Of a DNA stretch of 64,000 nucleotides, positions 16,350 to 26,266 are shown in pieces. A program made the position numbers and the translations under genes. Source of the stretch: an uncultured Prevotella sp. GTDB lineage: Bacteria > Bacteroidota > Bacteroidia > Bacteroidales > Bacteroidaceae. The stretch lies in the NCBI GenBank assembly GCA_900316295.1, contig ONCJ01000001.1:62001-126000 (forward strand), given 5' to 3'. The notes below the pieces were generated by a model. That model searched no databases and was not told the DNA's origin. It saw only the letters and a list, made by a program, of their open reading frames with translations. Position 1 is the stretch's first letter, and each line of letters starts with the position of its first letter.

Positions 16350-18635
16350 ATGAGTAATATGGAGAACGATAATAAAAGTACTGTGATTGACTGGAGCAAG
16401 AAGGTGGACGAAGCCTTCCAGCACCTGATTGACACCTATCTTGCATCGCCACATCGCAAGAAGGTGGACATCATCACGCAAGCGTTCAACTTTGCCAGAC
16501 AAGCTCACAAAGGTGTGAAACGACTGTCGGGCGAACCATATATCATGCACCCTATCGCCGTAGCACAAATCGTATGCGAAGAGGTGGGACTGGGCTCCAC
16601 GAGTATCTGCTCTGCCCTACTCCACGACGTTGTCGAGGACACCGACTATACCGTAGAAGATATAGAGAACCTGTTCGGAACAAAGGTGGCGCAGATTGTC
16701 GACGGACTGACGAAGATCAGCGGCGGCATCTTCGGCGAACAGGCATCAGCACAGGCAGAGAACTTTAAGAAGCTGTTGCTCACCATGAGCGACGACATAC
16801 GCGTGATACTCATCAAGATATGCGACAGACTGCACAACATGCGTACCCTGCAGTCGCAACCTGCCAACAAGCAATACAAGATTGCTGGTGAGACTCTGTA
16901 TATATACGCTCCTCTTGCCAACCGATTCGGACTGAACAAGATAAAGACCGAGCTGGAAGACCTGAGCTTCAGATACGAGCACCCGGAGACATACAACGCC
17001 ATACAAACCAAGCTGGCAACGACACAACAGAAGCGCGACAAGCTGTTCAAGGACTTCACTGACCCCATCCGTGCCGAACTGGACAAGATGGGTATCAAAT
17101 ACCAGATAAAAGCCCGCATCAAGAGTCCGTATTCTATATGGAACAAGATGCAGAACAAGCATGTCACCTTTGACGAGATTTACGACATCCTTGCCGTACG
17201 CATCATCTTCACACCAAAGAACGATGATCCAAAGGAGGAAATCACAGACTGCTTTAGCATATATGTCGCTATAAACCAGATTTACAAGAGCCATCCCGAC
17301 CGACTGCGCGACTGGGTGAACCATCCGAAAGCCAACGGATACCAGGCACTGCACGTGACACTGATGTCGAAACAAGGACAATGGATTGAGGTGCAGATAC
17401 GGTCTAACAGGATGGACGAGATAGCCGAACAGGGATTTGCAGCCCACTGGAAATACAAGGACGGTGCGGAGATTATCGAAGACGAGGGCGAGCTGAACGA
17501 CTGGCTACGTACCATCAAGGAGATACTCGACGACCCACAGCCTGACGCAATGGACTTCCTCGATGCTATCAAGCTGAACCTGTTTGCCTCGGAGATATTC
17601 GTCTTTACACCAAAGGGCGAGATCAAGACAATGCCTGCAGGATGTACGGCTCTCGACTTCGCCTTCCAGATACACACCTTCCTGGGCAGCCACTGCATCG
17701 GAGCCAAGGTGAATCACAAACTGGTACCGCTGAGCCACAAGCTACAGAGTGGCGACCAGGTGGAGATACTCAGCTCGAAGTCGCAACACGTACAACCATC
17801 ATGGATAAATTTCGTCAGCACTGCCAAGGCTAAGGGTAAGATACAATCCATCCTGAGACGACAGAACAGAGAGACACAAAAGAAGGGCGAGGAGGTGCTG
17901 CAAGAATGGCTGAAGAGGAACCAGCTGGAGATGACCAGCTCCACCCTGGAGAAGCTATGCGAGTTGCATGATATCAAGAAGGCTGACTCGCTGCTACAAT
18001 CGCTTGGCGACAAGACAGTATTGCTCAACGAGAAGGATGCCGACGAACTGCGTGGCAAGAACAAGCAGCAGAAGCAGGCACGATGGAAGAAATTCGTACC
18101 ATTCATCAATAGCGGAAAGAAAGAAGAGAAAGCTAAAGACGAGGAGAGGTCACAAGACCTGCTCATCGTAGGAAAAGACTTCAACAAAAAGAAACCGATA
18201 TTCATATCCGAACAGACCATCGACAAGTATATCTTCCCGCCATGCTGTCACCCTATCCCTGGCGATGACACTCTGGGATATATCGACAACAAGGGTCGCA
18301 TAGAGATACATAAGCGGGCATGTCCTGTAGCATCTAAGCTCAAGGCAGGATTCGGCAATCGTATTCTCGACGCGAAATGGAACATGCACAAGCAGCTGTT
18401 CTTCGACGCTACGATACGTATTCGCGGCATCGACCGCCAAGGACTGTTGCTCGACCTTGCAGAAGTTGTGTCCGACAAGTTGGGCATCAACATTCGCAAG
18501 ATAGTAATCTCGACAGACAATGGTATCTTTGACGGTTCGATAGAAATCCGTATCCACGACCGTGAGGAGGTCAACGTGATAATGGAAAAGCTGAAAGCCA
18601 TCGAGGGACTGCAGGAAGTGTCACAGATCATGTAG
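16350..18635 (+). CDS. spoT: bifunctional (p)ppGpp synthase/hydrolase (RelA/SpoT family)
   Basis: A 761-residue long RSH enzyme controlling the stringent response. The hydrolase HD motif is H92-D93 in LLHDVVEDTD, so hydrolysis should be intact. The synthase domain follows (DEIYDILAVRIIF, NGYQALHVTL, EVQIRSNRMDEIAEQG). A TGS domain lies near residues 420-480 (FTPKGEIKTMPAGCTALDFAF), then a zinc-finger-like stretch (FPPCCHPIPGDDT) and a C-terminal ACT domain (RGIDRQGLLLDLAEV). All domains are present, so both synthesis and degradation are expected. Confidence 0.95.
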   Translation: MSNMENDNKSTVIDWSKKVDEAFQHLIDTYLASPHRKKVDIITQAFNFARQAHKGVKRLSGEPYIMHPIAVAQIVCEEVGLGSTSICSALLHDVVEDTDYTVEDIENLFGTKVAQIVDGLTKISGGIFGEQASAQAENFKKLLLTMSDDIRVILIKICDRLHNMRTLQSQPANKQYKIAGETLYIYAPLANRFGLNKIKTELEDLSFRYEHPETYNAIQTKLATTQQKRDKLFKDFTDPIRAELDKMGIKYQIKARIKSPYSIWNKMQNKHVTFDEIYDILAVRIIFTPKNDDPKEEITDCFSIYVAINQIYKSHPDRLRDWVNHPKANGYQALHVTLMSKQGQWIEVQIRSNRMDEIAEQGFAAHWKYKDGAEIIEDEGELNDWLRTIKEILDDPQPDAMDFLDAIKLNLFASEIFVFTPKGEIKTMPAGCTALDFAFQIHTFLGSHCIGAKVNHKLVPLSHKLQSGDQVEILSSKSQHVQPSWINFVSTAKAKGKIQSILRRQNRETQKKGEEVLQEWLKRNQLEMTSSTLEKLCELHDIKKADSLLQSLGDKTVLLNEKDADELRGKNKQQKQARWKKFVPFINSGKKEEKAKDEERSQDLLIVGKDFNKKKPIFISEQTIDKYIFPPCCHPIPGDDTLGYIDNKGRIEIHKRACPVASKLKAGFGNRILDAKWNMHKQLFFDATIRIRGIDRQGLLLDLAEVVSDKLGINIRKIVISTDNGIFDGSIEIRIHDREEVNVIMEKLKAIEGLQEVSQIM

Positions 18636-18636
18636 G

Positions 18637-18728
18637 GCTTTAAGGACCCTAAGGACATTAAGGACATTAAAGACATTAAGGACTCTAAGGACTCTAAGGA
18701 CCCTAAGGACTCTCTAAGGACGATAGGA
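18637..18728 (+). repeat. nonamer tandem array between spoT and the pectinesterase gene
   Basis: About nine units of the 9-mer AAGGAC-n-n-T (CCT, ATT or CTC variants) directly follow the spoT stop codon. The array ends ACGATAG, the same 7-mer that ends the GAGTTAAAG arms at 14061 and 15561. It leads directly into the ATG at 18730. Confidence 0.85.
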
Positions 18729-18729
18729 G

Positions 18730-19737
18730 ATGAGGAGAATAGTATTATTCATAATGATCATTGCTACGGCTCTGACAGTAGAGGCGCGAGGCAAATATGA
18801 CAACACCGACACACTGGTGGTGGCACAAGATGGTAGTGGAGAGTTCCATACCATAGGTGAGGCCGTTGAGGTGTGTCGTGCCTTCATGGAATATCATAAG
18901 GTGATATATATTAAGAAAGGTGTATACAAGGAAAAGGTCATCATACCGTCATGGCTCACAAACATAGAGCTGATGGGCGAAGACGCAAAGACAACCTTCA
19001 TAACATACGACGACCATGCCAACATTCCGATGGACAAGGTCAGGGGGACAACCATAGGTGGCAAGATGGGCACCTTCCGCACGTATACCGTGAAGGTAGA
19101 GGGAAGCGACATCACATTCCGCAACCTCACAATAGAAAACAATGCGCCACAACTGGGACAAGCCGTAGCGCTACACACCGAGGGCGACCGTCTGAGGTTT
19201 GTCCATTGCCGGTTGCTGGGCTTCCAGGATACCGTATATACAGGAGTCGCCAACACCAGAGTATACTTCAAAGACTGCTACATCGAAGGCACCACCGACT
19301 TCATCTTCGGTCCGTCGACAGCATGGTTTGAAAACTGTGAGATACACAACAAGACCAACTCGTATGCCACAGCAGCCTCGACACCAAAGGATGTGAAGTA
19401 TGGATATGTATTCAATCGTTGCCAGCTGACCGCCGAACAAGGTGTTGACAAGGCATACCTCGGCAGACCATGGAGGGCATACGCCTACACTCTGTTCATG
19501 AACTGCGAGATAGGCGGCCATATCGTCCCTGCAGGATGGGAGAACTGGAAAGACTATCACGACCCCGCCAAGGAGGGCATCGTGAGGTACATGGAGTACA
19601 ACAATCACGGCAAAGGAGCCGCGACCAGTCAGCGTGTAGCATGGAGTAGACAGCTGACCAAGGCAGAAGCTGAAGTCATCACACTCCAAGAGGTGATGAA
19701 CGGATGGGATGCTGACAAGAATAGCGACGACAACTAA
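18730..19737 (+). CDS. secreted pectin methylesterase (CE8)
   Basis: A 335-residue carbohydrate esterase of family 8, which removes methyl groups from homogalacturonan and opens it to pectate lyases. Signal peptide residues 1-19. Family motifs in order: GVYKEKV, QAVALHTEG, FQDTVY with catalytic D167, DFIFG with D190, and LGRPWR with R246. The right-handed beta-helix domain is complete and nothing is fused to it. No other pectin genes are adjacent. Together with the GH5 gene it suggests use of plant cell walls. Confidence 0.93.
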   Translation: MRRIVLFIMIIATALTVEARGKYDNTDTLVVAQDGSGEFHTIGEAVEVCRAFMEYHKVIYIKKGVYKEKVIIPSWLTNIELMGEDAKTTFITYDDHANIPMDKVRGTTIGGKMGTFRTYTVKVEGSDITFRNLTIENNAPQLGQAVALHTEGDRLRFVHCRLLGFQDTVYTGVANTRVYFKDCYIEGTTDFIFGPSTAWFENCEIHNKTNSYATAASTPKDVKYGYVFNRCQLTAEQGVDKAYLGRPWRAYAYTLFMNCEIGGHIVPAGWENWKDYHDPAKEGIVRYMEYNNHGKGAATSQRVAWSRQLTKAEAEVITLQEVMNGWDADKNSDDN

Positions 19738-19764
19738 AACTCAGAAACCAAAAATATCAGAACT

Positions 19765-20112
19765 ATGGCACCGAAAACAGAAAAATCGCACAAGCTCTAC
19801 TACTCCATCAAGGAGGTAGCCCAGATGATGAATGTCAACGAGAGTCTGCTAAGATATTGGGAGACAGAGTTTCCACACCTCAAGCCAAAGACCCTTGCCA
19901 ACAGGGTAAGGCAGTATACCGACAAGGACATCGAACAGATCAAGGTGATATACAACCTTGTCAAGGTGCGTGGATTCAAGCTTGCTGCAGCCAGAAAGAT
20001 GCTGAACGAGAACAGACAGGGCACCGACAAGCGTGCTGACATACTGGACAGCCTCATCGGCATACGTGACGAGCTGAAGACCCTGAAGAAACAACTCGAC
20101 GGGCTGGTGTGA
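19765..20112 (+). CDS. MerR family transcriptional regulator
   Basis: A 115-residue protein with an N-terminal MerR helix-turn-helix (YYSIKEVAQMMNVNESLLRYWE, then YTDKDIEQIKVI and the wing RGFKLAAARKML) and a short coiled-coil end (LIGIRDELKTLKKQLDGL). There is no cysteine-based sensor domain, so its signal cannot be guessed. It sits just ahead of alaS, as in many Bacteroidota genomes, and may share its transcript. Confidence 0.9.
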   Translation: MAPKTEKSHKLYYSIKEVAQMMNVNESLLRYWETEFPHLKPKTLANRVRQYTDKDIEQIKVIYNLVKVRGFKLAAARKMLNENRQGTDKRADILDSLIGIRDELKTLKKQLDGLV

Positions 20113-20149
20113 CAATTGATAATGGATAATTGATAATTGACAAATAAAA

Positions 20150-22786
20150 ATGATGACAGCTAACGAAATTCGCGAGTCTTTTAAGAAATTCTTTGAACAA
20201 AAAGGACATACCATCGTACCCTCTGCACCCATGGTGATCAAGGACGACCCTACACTGATGTTTACCAATGCTGGTATGAACCAGTGGAAAGACATTATCC
20301 TTGGCAACAAACAGCCAGAACCACGTCGGCGAGCAGACACCCAGAAGTGTCTCAGAGTGAGCGGCAAGCACAACGACCTGGAAGAGGTGGGTCACGACAC
20401 CTACCATCACACCATGTTCGAGATGCTGGGCAACTGGTCGTTTGGCGACTACTTCAAGGAGGGAGCTATAGACATGGCATGGGAGTATCTGGTAGAAGTA
20501 CTGAAGCTGAATCCAGAAGACCTCTATGTCACAGTGTTCGAGGGCGACAGCAATGAAGGACTGGAGCGCGACGACGAGGCTGCCGGCTATTGGGCTAAGC
20601 ACGTGCCCGCCGACCATATCATCAATGGCAACAAGCACGACAACTTCTGGGAGATGGGCGACACAGGACCATGCGGACCATGCTCAGAGATACACCTCGA
20701 CTCCCGTACCCCCGAAGAGAAGGCAAAGGTACCTGGACGTGAGCTCGTCAACCATGACGACCCACAGGTGATAGAGATATGGAATCTCGTGTTCATGCAG
20801 TATAACCGCAAAGCTGACGGATCACTTGAGAAACTGTCTATGAACGTCATCGACACAGGCATGGGCTTCGAACGACTGGTACGCGCCCTGCAAGGTAAGC
20901 ACTCAAATTACGACACCGACATCTTCCAGCCCATCATCAAGGAAGAAGAAAGACTGACTGGACTGAAATACGAAGCTACCGAGGAAGCCACCGTCGCCAT
21001 GCGCGTCTGTGCAGACCACCTGCGCGCCGTAGCCTTCGCCATTGCCGACGGACAACTCCCGTCCAATGCCAAGGCAGGCTATGTCATTCGTCGAATACTA
21101 CGCCGAGCAGTACGCTACGCCTACACATTCCTTGGTCAAGAAGAAGGCTTCCTATACAAGCTGCTGCCAGTATTGGTAAGAGAGATGGGCGACGCCTTCC
21201 CAGAACTGAAAGCACAACAAGAACTTATCGGACGTGTCATCAAGGAAGAAGAAGACTCCTTCCTAAGGACACTGGAGCGAGGCATCAACCTGCTTGAAAA
21301 AGCCATCGAGGAGTTGAGGAATAAGGAGAAGAGTAGTAAGGAAAAGCCCGAACTCGATGGAGCAGACGCCTTCCGCCTGTTTGACACCTACGGATTCCCA
21401 CTCGACCTGACTGAGCTGATATGCCGTGAAAACGGATTCACCGTGAACGAGGAGCAGTTTAATGTAGAGATGCAGAAGCAGAAAGAGCGAGCACGCAACG
21501 CTGCACAAGTAGAGAATGGCGACTGGGTGGAGCTCTGTGCAGGCGAGCAGCAGTTCGTAGGCTACGACTTCACCGAATACGAATGTCACATACTGCGCTA
21601 TCGTCAGGTACGACAGAAGAAGAGCACCTTCTATGAGCTGGTGCTCGACCACACACCCTTCTATGGCGAGATGGGAGGACAGGTAGGCGACCAAGGCGTG
21701 CTCGTAAGCGAGAACGAGACCGTCACCATCATCGACACCAAGCGTGAGAACAACCAGAGCATACATATCGTTAGGGAACTGCCAAACGATCTGACTGCCG
21801 ACTTCATGGCATGCGTAGATACCGACAAGCGCGAGATGAGTGCCGCCAACCATACCGCCACCCACCTGCTCGACTACGCCTTGAAACAGGTATTGGGCGA
21901 CCATGTCGAGCAGAAAGGCTCGTATGTCAGCGCTGACACCCTGCGATTTGACTTCTCCCACTTTGAGAAAGTCAGCGACGAACAGATACGCGAGGTAGAA
22001 CGCATGGTCAACGAACTGATTCGTCAGGACATCGCCCTCGACGAACATCGCAACACCCCCATAGAAGAAGCCAGAAAGATGGGCGCCATCGCCCTCTTTG
22101 GAGAGAAATACGGCGACACCGTACGTGTGGTACGCTTCGGACCCTCATGCGAGCTCTGCGGCGGCATCCATGCTAAGAGCACTGGTCGCATCGGCATGTT
22201 CAAGATTGTCAGCGAAGCAAGCGTGGCAGCAGGCATCCGCCGTATCGAGGCTATCACAGGCAAGAACTGCGAGGAGGCCGTTTACTTCATGGAGGACACC
22301 ATACGTGCACTGAAGCAGATGTTCAACAACGCAAAAGACCTGCAGACAGTCATAGAGAAGTATATCGAGGAGCATGACACCATGAAGAAAGAAATAGAGC
22401 AGTTCCAGGCACAGGCAGTAGAGCGCGCCAAGGAGTCGCTCGTGAGCCATGCTCAGACCGTCGGCGGCATCACCGTAGTCAAGAGTGTACTGCCCATAGA
22501 GGCAGCAGCAGCCAAGGACCTCGTGTTCAAGATACGCGAAGCCATACCCCAAAACCTCGTCTGCGCCATCGGCTCCACAGGTGGCAACAAGCCTCTGCTC
22601 AACGTCATGCTCAGCGACGACATGGTGAAGGAGCACGGGCTCAACGCAGGACAGATTGTCCGCGAGGCTGCCAAGCTCATACAGGGCGGTGGCGGCGGTC
22701 AGCCCCATTATGCCAGCGCTGGCGGTAAGAACCTTGACGGGCTGAGAGCCGCAGTAGACAAAGTCATAGAGCTGGCCTGCGAATAA
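20150..22786 (+). CDS. alaS: alanine--tRNA ligase
   Basis: An 878-residue AlaRS. The N-terminal class II catalytic domain begins [17 protein letters not shown]. The editing domain has H568-x-x-x-H572 (HTATH) and C667-E-L-C670 with H674 (CELCGGIHA), so mischarged Ser/Gly-tRNA hydrolysis should be intact. The C-Ala domain ends with [16 protein letters not shown]. Residues 387-399 ([13 protein letters not shown]) form an unusually long charged linker whose DNA resembles intergenic repeat sequence at 16315-16335. Confidence 0.97.
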   Translation: MMTANEIRESFKKFFEQKGHTIVPSAPMVIKDDPTLMFTNAGMNQWKDIILGNKQPEPRRRADTQKCLRVSGKHNDLEEVGHDTYHHTMFEMLGNWSFGDYFKEGAIDMAWEYLVEVLKLNPEDLYVTVFEGDSNEGLERDDEAAGYWAKHVPADHIINGNKHDNFWEMGDTGPCGPCSEIHLDSRTPEEKAKVPGRELVNHDDPQVIEIWNLVFMQYNRKADGSLEKLSMNVIDTGMGFERLVRALQGKHSNYDTDIFQPIIKEEERLTGLKYEATEEATVAMRVCADHLRAVAFAIADGQLPSNAKAGYVIRRILRRAVRYAYTFLGQEEGFLYKLLPVLVREMGDAFPELKAQQELIGRVIKEEEDSFLRTLERGINLLEKAIEELRNKEKSSKEKPELDGADAFRLFDTYGFPLDLTELICRENGFTVNEEQFNVEMQKQKERARNAAQVENGDWVELCAGEQQFVGYDFTEYECHILRYRQVRQKKSTFYELVLDHTPFYGEMGGQVGDQGVLVSENETVTIIDTKRENNQSIHIVRELPNDLTADFMACVDTDKREMSAANHTATHLLDYALKQVLGDHVEQKGSYVSADTLRFDFSHFEKVSDEQIREVERMVNELIRQDIALDEHRNTPIEEARKMGAIALFGEKYGDTVRVVRFGPSCELCGGIHAKSTGRIGMFKIVSEASVAAGIRRIEAITGKNCEEAVYFMEDTIRALKQMFNNAKDLQTVIEKYIEEHDTMKKEIEQFQAQAVERAKESLVSHAQTVGGITVVKSVLPIEAAAAKDLVFKIREAIPQNLVCAIGSTGGNKPLLNVMLSDDMVKEHGLNAGQIVREAAKLIQGGGGGQPHYASAGGKNLDGLRAAVDKVIELACE

Positions 22787-22791
22787 AAAAA

Positions 22792-23448
22792 TTATTTGGG
22801 GAGAAACCTCTCATACTCTTCCTTACTGACCCGTCGTCCGCGCAAAGAACGGACGACGGTGAAGGTAGAGAAATAGTCATCGGAGGACTCAAACCATCGA
22901 TGCTCGATGATGTCGCTCGTACGTAGTATGCGCAATTCTATCTCGCCTGCACATCGACGGCTGACTACGGACAGAAAATACTTTCCGTCATGTGTGACCA
23001 GTGCGAGTATCAATCTCTTGGAGTGCCTTTGGCGCTCCATTTTCTTTTGAGCTGCCTCGGAAAGTTCCCAGCCACGGGTGTCCTGCGTCACCGTTATCTC
23101 CCACCCATACTTACGGTTCAGATTGTCCATCATGCCACGGAACACCACGCCATGGGCAGAAGTATCTTTTAGTCCTGTATAGGCTATGGAGTAATGAATC
23201 ATCTCATGCAGAAGAATGTTCTGCATATGTCGTTCCGTCATATTGTAATATGTGGAGATACGTATGGTGAAATCGTAAAGCTTGCGTCCTCGCCAAGTAA
23301 GTTTGCGTTTGCATGAGAACGATCCGAGACGGGTTCGGGAGCGTGATGGGACAAGACGTGGCAACGGCAAACCATCGGCAAAATAGTCATGGTTGAACTG
23401 TTGAAAGTATTTTGTAAGGATGTCTGTCGTTATGTTCATCTTCGTCAC
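22792..23448 (-). CDS. SprT-like zinc metalloprotease-fold protein
   Basis: A 218-residue SprT-like protein with the zinc motif H81-E-M-I-H85 and a third ligand candidate H99 in SAHG. The C-terminal half lacks the classical four-cysteine zinc ribbon. Substrate is unknown; SPRTN relatives cleave DNA-protein cross-links. The start is a GTG that overlaps the helicase stop (GTGA); an ATG three codons later (23439) is also possible. The overlap and position suggest translational coupling to the helicase, a DNA-repair-like context. It is convergent with alaS, with only five bases between them. Confidence 0.85.
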   Translation of the reverse strand: MTKMNITTDILTKYFQQFNHDYFADGLPLPRLVPSRSRTRLGSFSCKRKLTWRGRKLYDFTIRISTYYNMTERHMQNILLHEMIHYSIAYTGLKDTSAHGVVFRGMMDNLNRKYGWEITVTQDTRGWELSEAAQKKMERQRHSKRLILALVTHDGKYFLSVVSRRCAGEIELRILRTSDIIEHRWFESSDDYFSTFTVVRSLRGRRVSKEEYERFLPK

Positions 23449-24938
23449 TCCGTGTCGTCAGGATGTTGGGTTTGCGACTTAGGCCAGTTGACGAGATACA
23501 GTTGCTCGGTGGCACGGGTAAAGGCGGTATACAGCCAGTGTAGATAGTCGTCTACTGACATATCTTCTGGCAGATAGCCTTGGTCGATATACACATGTGC
23601 CCACTGGCCGCCCTGCGCCTTATGGCATGTGACGGCGTATGCGTATTTCACCTGCAGGGCATTATAGTGGATGTCCTCACGCAGCTTGCGAAGCCTCTCC
23701 TTCTTGCTGGGGATGAACGAATAGTCAGCCATAACTTCATTGAACAGTTGTTCGTGCTGCTGGCGTGTGAGCGAGGGTGCCTCTGCCTGCAACGTGTCAA
23801 GCAAGACGGTGGCATGCAGGTCATAGTAATCGTAGTCAGGGAAGGTCAGCGACACGTCGGCAAACCTGAAGCCGAAAAGTTCTCTGACGTTACGCACCCG
23901 CTGGACGATGGCTATGTCGCCGTTGGCGATGAACGAAGGGTACGAGCTCTCGTTGACGTTAGCGTTAGTGTTGCTCCGCTCTGTCCAGAAATAATTGTTC
24001 TTGACTATCATGAGTCGGTCGCCAGTGGTCAGTTCGTCTTCTCGGTCGAGGATGGTGTTGCGTATTCCCATGTTATATATGTTGGCTCGCTTGTTGGAGC
24101 GTGTGATAACGATGGTGTCGTCTATGCCTGCCCTACTGTAGCTTGAGGCTAAGGACTCTATGAGTTCGTCGCCTGGGACAAGACGTATGTCGGGGAAGTC
24201 TGTCGCAATGCGTGGGAGCGAAGATGCTCCTGACTCACGTCCATCCCTCAAAAGGCCGACGTTCCTCCTGATTTGCGTAGCGTTCCATAGTATGCCGCTC
24301 TCCTGGCTTTGCCGTAACACTTCGTCCAGATCGCACGAGAGGACTTCCAGTCCGTATGTCGCCATCACCTCATCGGTCAGGGCGGGGCTGGTCTGCTCGC
24401 CTACTGGCGGCAACTGTGCTTTGTCGCCTATGAGCATCATCCTGCATGTGCCATTGCCATAGACGAAGCTGACGAGGTCGTCAAGCAGACTGCCACTACC
24501 GAAAGTGCCTGACGTGGCTGGTGGGGCAAAGCTGTCACCACGAGCTATCATTGAAGCCTCGTCGACTATGAACAACGCGTCCTTCAGTTTGTTATATCCC
24601 AAATCGAAGGTGCCGCCACCGCCATCTATGGTGCGTTGGCGATATATACACCGATGGATAGTCTGTGCCGCAGAGCCGCTGTTTAAGGCGAACACCTTGG
24701 CGGCACGTCCTGTAGGGGCAAGCAGTACCACGGGTTGTTCCATCCGCTTGAGGAATCTAACCATGGCTCCAGCCAGGGTGGTCTTGCCTGTTCCGGCGGA
24801 GCCTCGCAGTATCATGAGTGTACGCTCGTTCCTACTGGTCAGAAAATGGGCAAATGTCTCAATTACCCGATGTTGTCCATCGGTAGGCACGTGCTCCATC
24901 TCGGATGTAATTTGGAATATTATCTCGTCTGTAAGCAA
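23445..24938 (-). CDS. RecD-like ATP-dependent DNA helicase (SF1)
   Basis: A 497-residue superfamily 1 helicase. Walker A GSAGTGKT is residues 46-53, Walker B FIVDEAS includes D126-E127, and motif III/IV features follow (MLIGDKAQLPPVGEQ, VITRSNKRAN). The C-terminal UvrD-like part has VTCHKAQGGQWAHVYID and LYTAFTRATEQLYLV. It resembles Bacteroidota proteins annotated as RecD or ExoV alpha-like AAA proteins, without the N-terminal RecD extension. The start is TTG at 24938; the first ATG is 13 codons later. It precedes the SprT-like gene with a 4-base overlap. Confidence 0.9.
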   Translation of the reverse strand: MLTDEIIFQITSEMEHVPTDGQHRVIETFAHFLTSRNERTLMILRGSAGTGKTTLAGAMVRFLKRMEQPVVLLAPTGRAAKVFALNSGSAAQTIHRCIYRQRTIDGGGGTFDLGYNKLKDALFIVDEASMIARGDSFAPPATSGTFGSGSLLDDLVSFVYGNGTCRMMLIGDKAQLPPVGEQTSPALTDEVMATYGLEVLSCDLDEVLRQSQESGILWNATQIRRNVGLLRDGRESGASSLPRIATDFPDIRLVPGDELIESLASSYSRAGIDDTIVITRSNKRANIYNMGIRNTILDREDELTTGDRLMIVKNNYFWTERSNTNANVNESSYPSFIANGDIAIVQRVRNVRELFGFRFADVSLTFPDYDYYDLHATVLLDTLQAEAPSLTRQQHEQLFNEVMADYSFIPSKKERLRKLREDIHYNALQVKYAYAVTCHKAQGGQWAHVYIDQGYLPEDMSVDDYLHWLYTAFTRATEQLYLVNWPKSQTQHPDDTE

Positions 24939-24977
24939 TTTCTTATCTTCCTTTGTTTCTTTTTTCCCAAAAATTTG

Positions 24978-25008
24978 TACCTTTGCCTTCTAAAGGCACA
25001 CAAAGATA
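24978..25008. promoter_or_regulatory. divergent promoter pair flanking a small hairpin
   Basis: TACCTTTG on the plus strand (24978-24985) and TATCTTTG on the minus strand (25001-25008) face away from each other, 15 bases apart. TGCCTT-CTA-AAGGCA (24984-24998) between them is a perfect dyad. The plus box serves the gene at 25026, the minus box the helicase. Confidence 0.6.
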
Positions 25009-25025
25009 GTGTTTTTTAATATATA

Positions 25026-25472
25026 ATGCAAATAACCAACAAAAATAATGTGATTTTGACGCTGTGCACGCTTGCACTGGTGTTGCTCTGCTTCGCAAGT
25101 GTCTATTCGCCAATGCGCTTTGAAGAGAGGCGCAAGGCAAGGGAGGCGCTGGTCATGGAGCGGCTGACAAGGATAGGACGGGCAGAGAAGGCTTATATGA
25201 AGGCACATGGCACCTATGCCCCAGACCTGAAGACGCTAATAGCAAGTGGGCTGATAGCCGACTCGCTCACATTCATACCTTACTCTGAAGGTGAGCGGTT
25301 CGCACTGGAGGCTTCAGTCGAGACTGAGAAATCGGGTAAGGTGGTGAACACCATGGAGTGTGGCGCACAATATCAGCAATACCTCAAAGGGCTCAACGAG
25401 AACGACATAGCCAACCTGATAGAAGAGGCTAACAAAAGGGGGGAATATCCTGGAATGAAAATTGATCTATGA
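25026..25472 (+). CDS. small single-pass membrane protein of unknown function
   Basis: A 148-residue protein with one N-terminal hydrophobic segment (about residues 9-27) and a soluble helical part rich in charge (RFEERRKAREALVMERL, then RIGRAEKAYMKAHGTY). The layout of a hydrophobic helix followed by an amphipathic helix resembles pilin-like proteins, but there is no prepilin cleavage site. I do not recognise a named family. It overlaps the next gene by four bases (ATGA), so the two are translated together. Confidence 0.7.
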   Translation: MQITNKNNVILTLCTLALVLLCFASVYSPMRFEERRKAREALVMERLTRIGRAEKAYMKAHGTYAPDLKTLIASGLIADSLTFIPYSEGERFALEASVETEKSGKVVNTMECGAQYQQYLKGLNENDIANLIEEANKRGEYPGMKIDL

Positions 25473-26176
25473 AAGCTAAACAGATAATAATAGAAATAGG
25501 AGCAGACAGTCTGTCATTTTCTGTGGGCAAGACTACAGAGCCATACGATGTGAACAGTAGCATCTCCATGGCTGCCAATCTGCGCGAAGCATTCGACAGC
25601 GTCGGTCTTCTGGAGGACAGATACGAGAAGGCTCTCGTAATGGCTGACAGCAACATCATGCTTATACCCGCTGAAGACTGCGGAGAAGACGACCTGACGA
25701 CCATGTATCGCCACACCTTCTCCGACTTCTCGGCAAGCGACATTATCGTGAGCACAGAGATGCCCGACATGAGCGCCATCGCAGTATATACCATTAACAA
25801 AGATGTAAACACCGTGTTGTCCGACCATTTCCCAAATGTCGAGTTTTCGCCCCTGGGGCTGCCTGTATGGCGGGAGATGTTCCGTCACAACTTCACTGGA
25901 ACGAGCAAGAGGCTGCACGCATACTTCCACGACCAGAAGATGGAGGTGTTCTGCTTTCAGCAAAATCGGTTCCGCTTCTTCAACACCTTTGTCGTAGCCC
26001 ATGCCCACGACGCACTGTACTACCTGCTCTACACCTGGAAGCAACTGGCGATGAATGTCGAACATGACGAGATGAACCTTATCGGTGAGACCGAGCATAA
26101 GGAGTGGTTGGCAGAACATCTCAAACAATACCTGAAGAGAGTGCAGAGTGCAGAGTGCAGAGTGCATAGTTCATAG
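25469..26176 (+). CDS. DUF3822 family protein
   Basis: A 235-residue cytoplasmic protein matching DUF3822, a Bacteroidota family with an actin-like/ASKHA fold feel (SLSFSVG near the start, ALVMADSNIMLIPAE in the middle) and unknown function. It lies directly upstream of rsmD, the usual position for the family. The last twelve residues (RVQSAECRVHSS) are encoded by the first units of a downstream heptamer array, so the natural C-terminus was probably extended or replaced by repeat DNA. Confidence 0.75.
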   Translation: MKAKQIIIEIGADSLSFSVGKTTEPYDVNSSISMAANLREAFDSVGLLEDRYEKALVMADSNIMLIPAEDCGEDDLTTMYRHTFSDFSASDIIVSTEMPDMSAIAVYTINKDVNTVLSDHFPNVEFSPLGLPVWREMFRHNFTGTSKRLHAYFHDQKMEVFCFQQNRFRFFNTFVVAHAHDALYYLLYTWKQLAMNVEHDEMNLIGETEHKEWLAEHLKQYLKRVQSAECRVHSS

Positions 26177-26238
26177 TGCATAGTTCATAGTGCAGAGTGC
26201 ATAGTTCATAGTTCATAGTGCATAGTTCATAGTTTAAA
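26138..26238 (+). repeat. heptamer tandem array (AGAGTGC / ATAGTTC units)
   Basis: About fourteen 7-mers of the form A-K-AGT-K-C (AGAGTGC, ATAGTTC, ATAGTGC). The first five units code for the end of the DUF3822 protein; the rest fill the gap to rsmD. Confidence 0.9.
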
Positions 26239-26266
26239 GTTAATGTTCATCGTTCAACTAAAAAAG

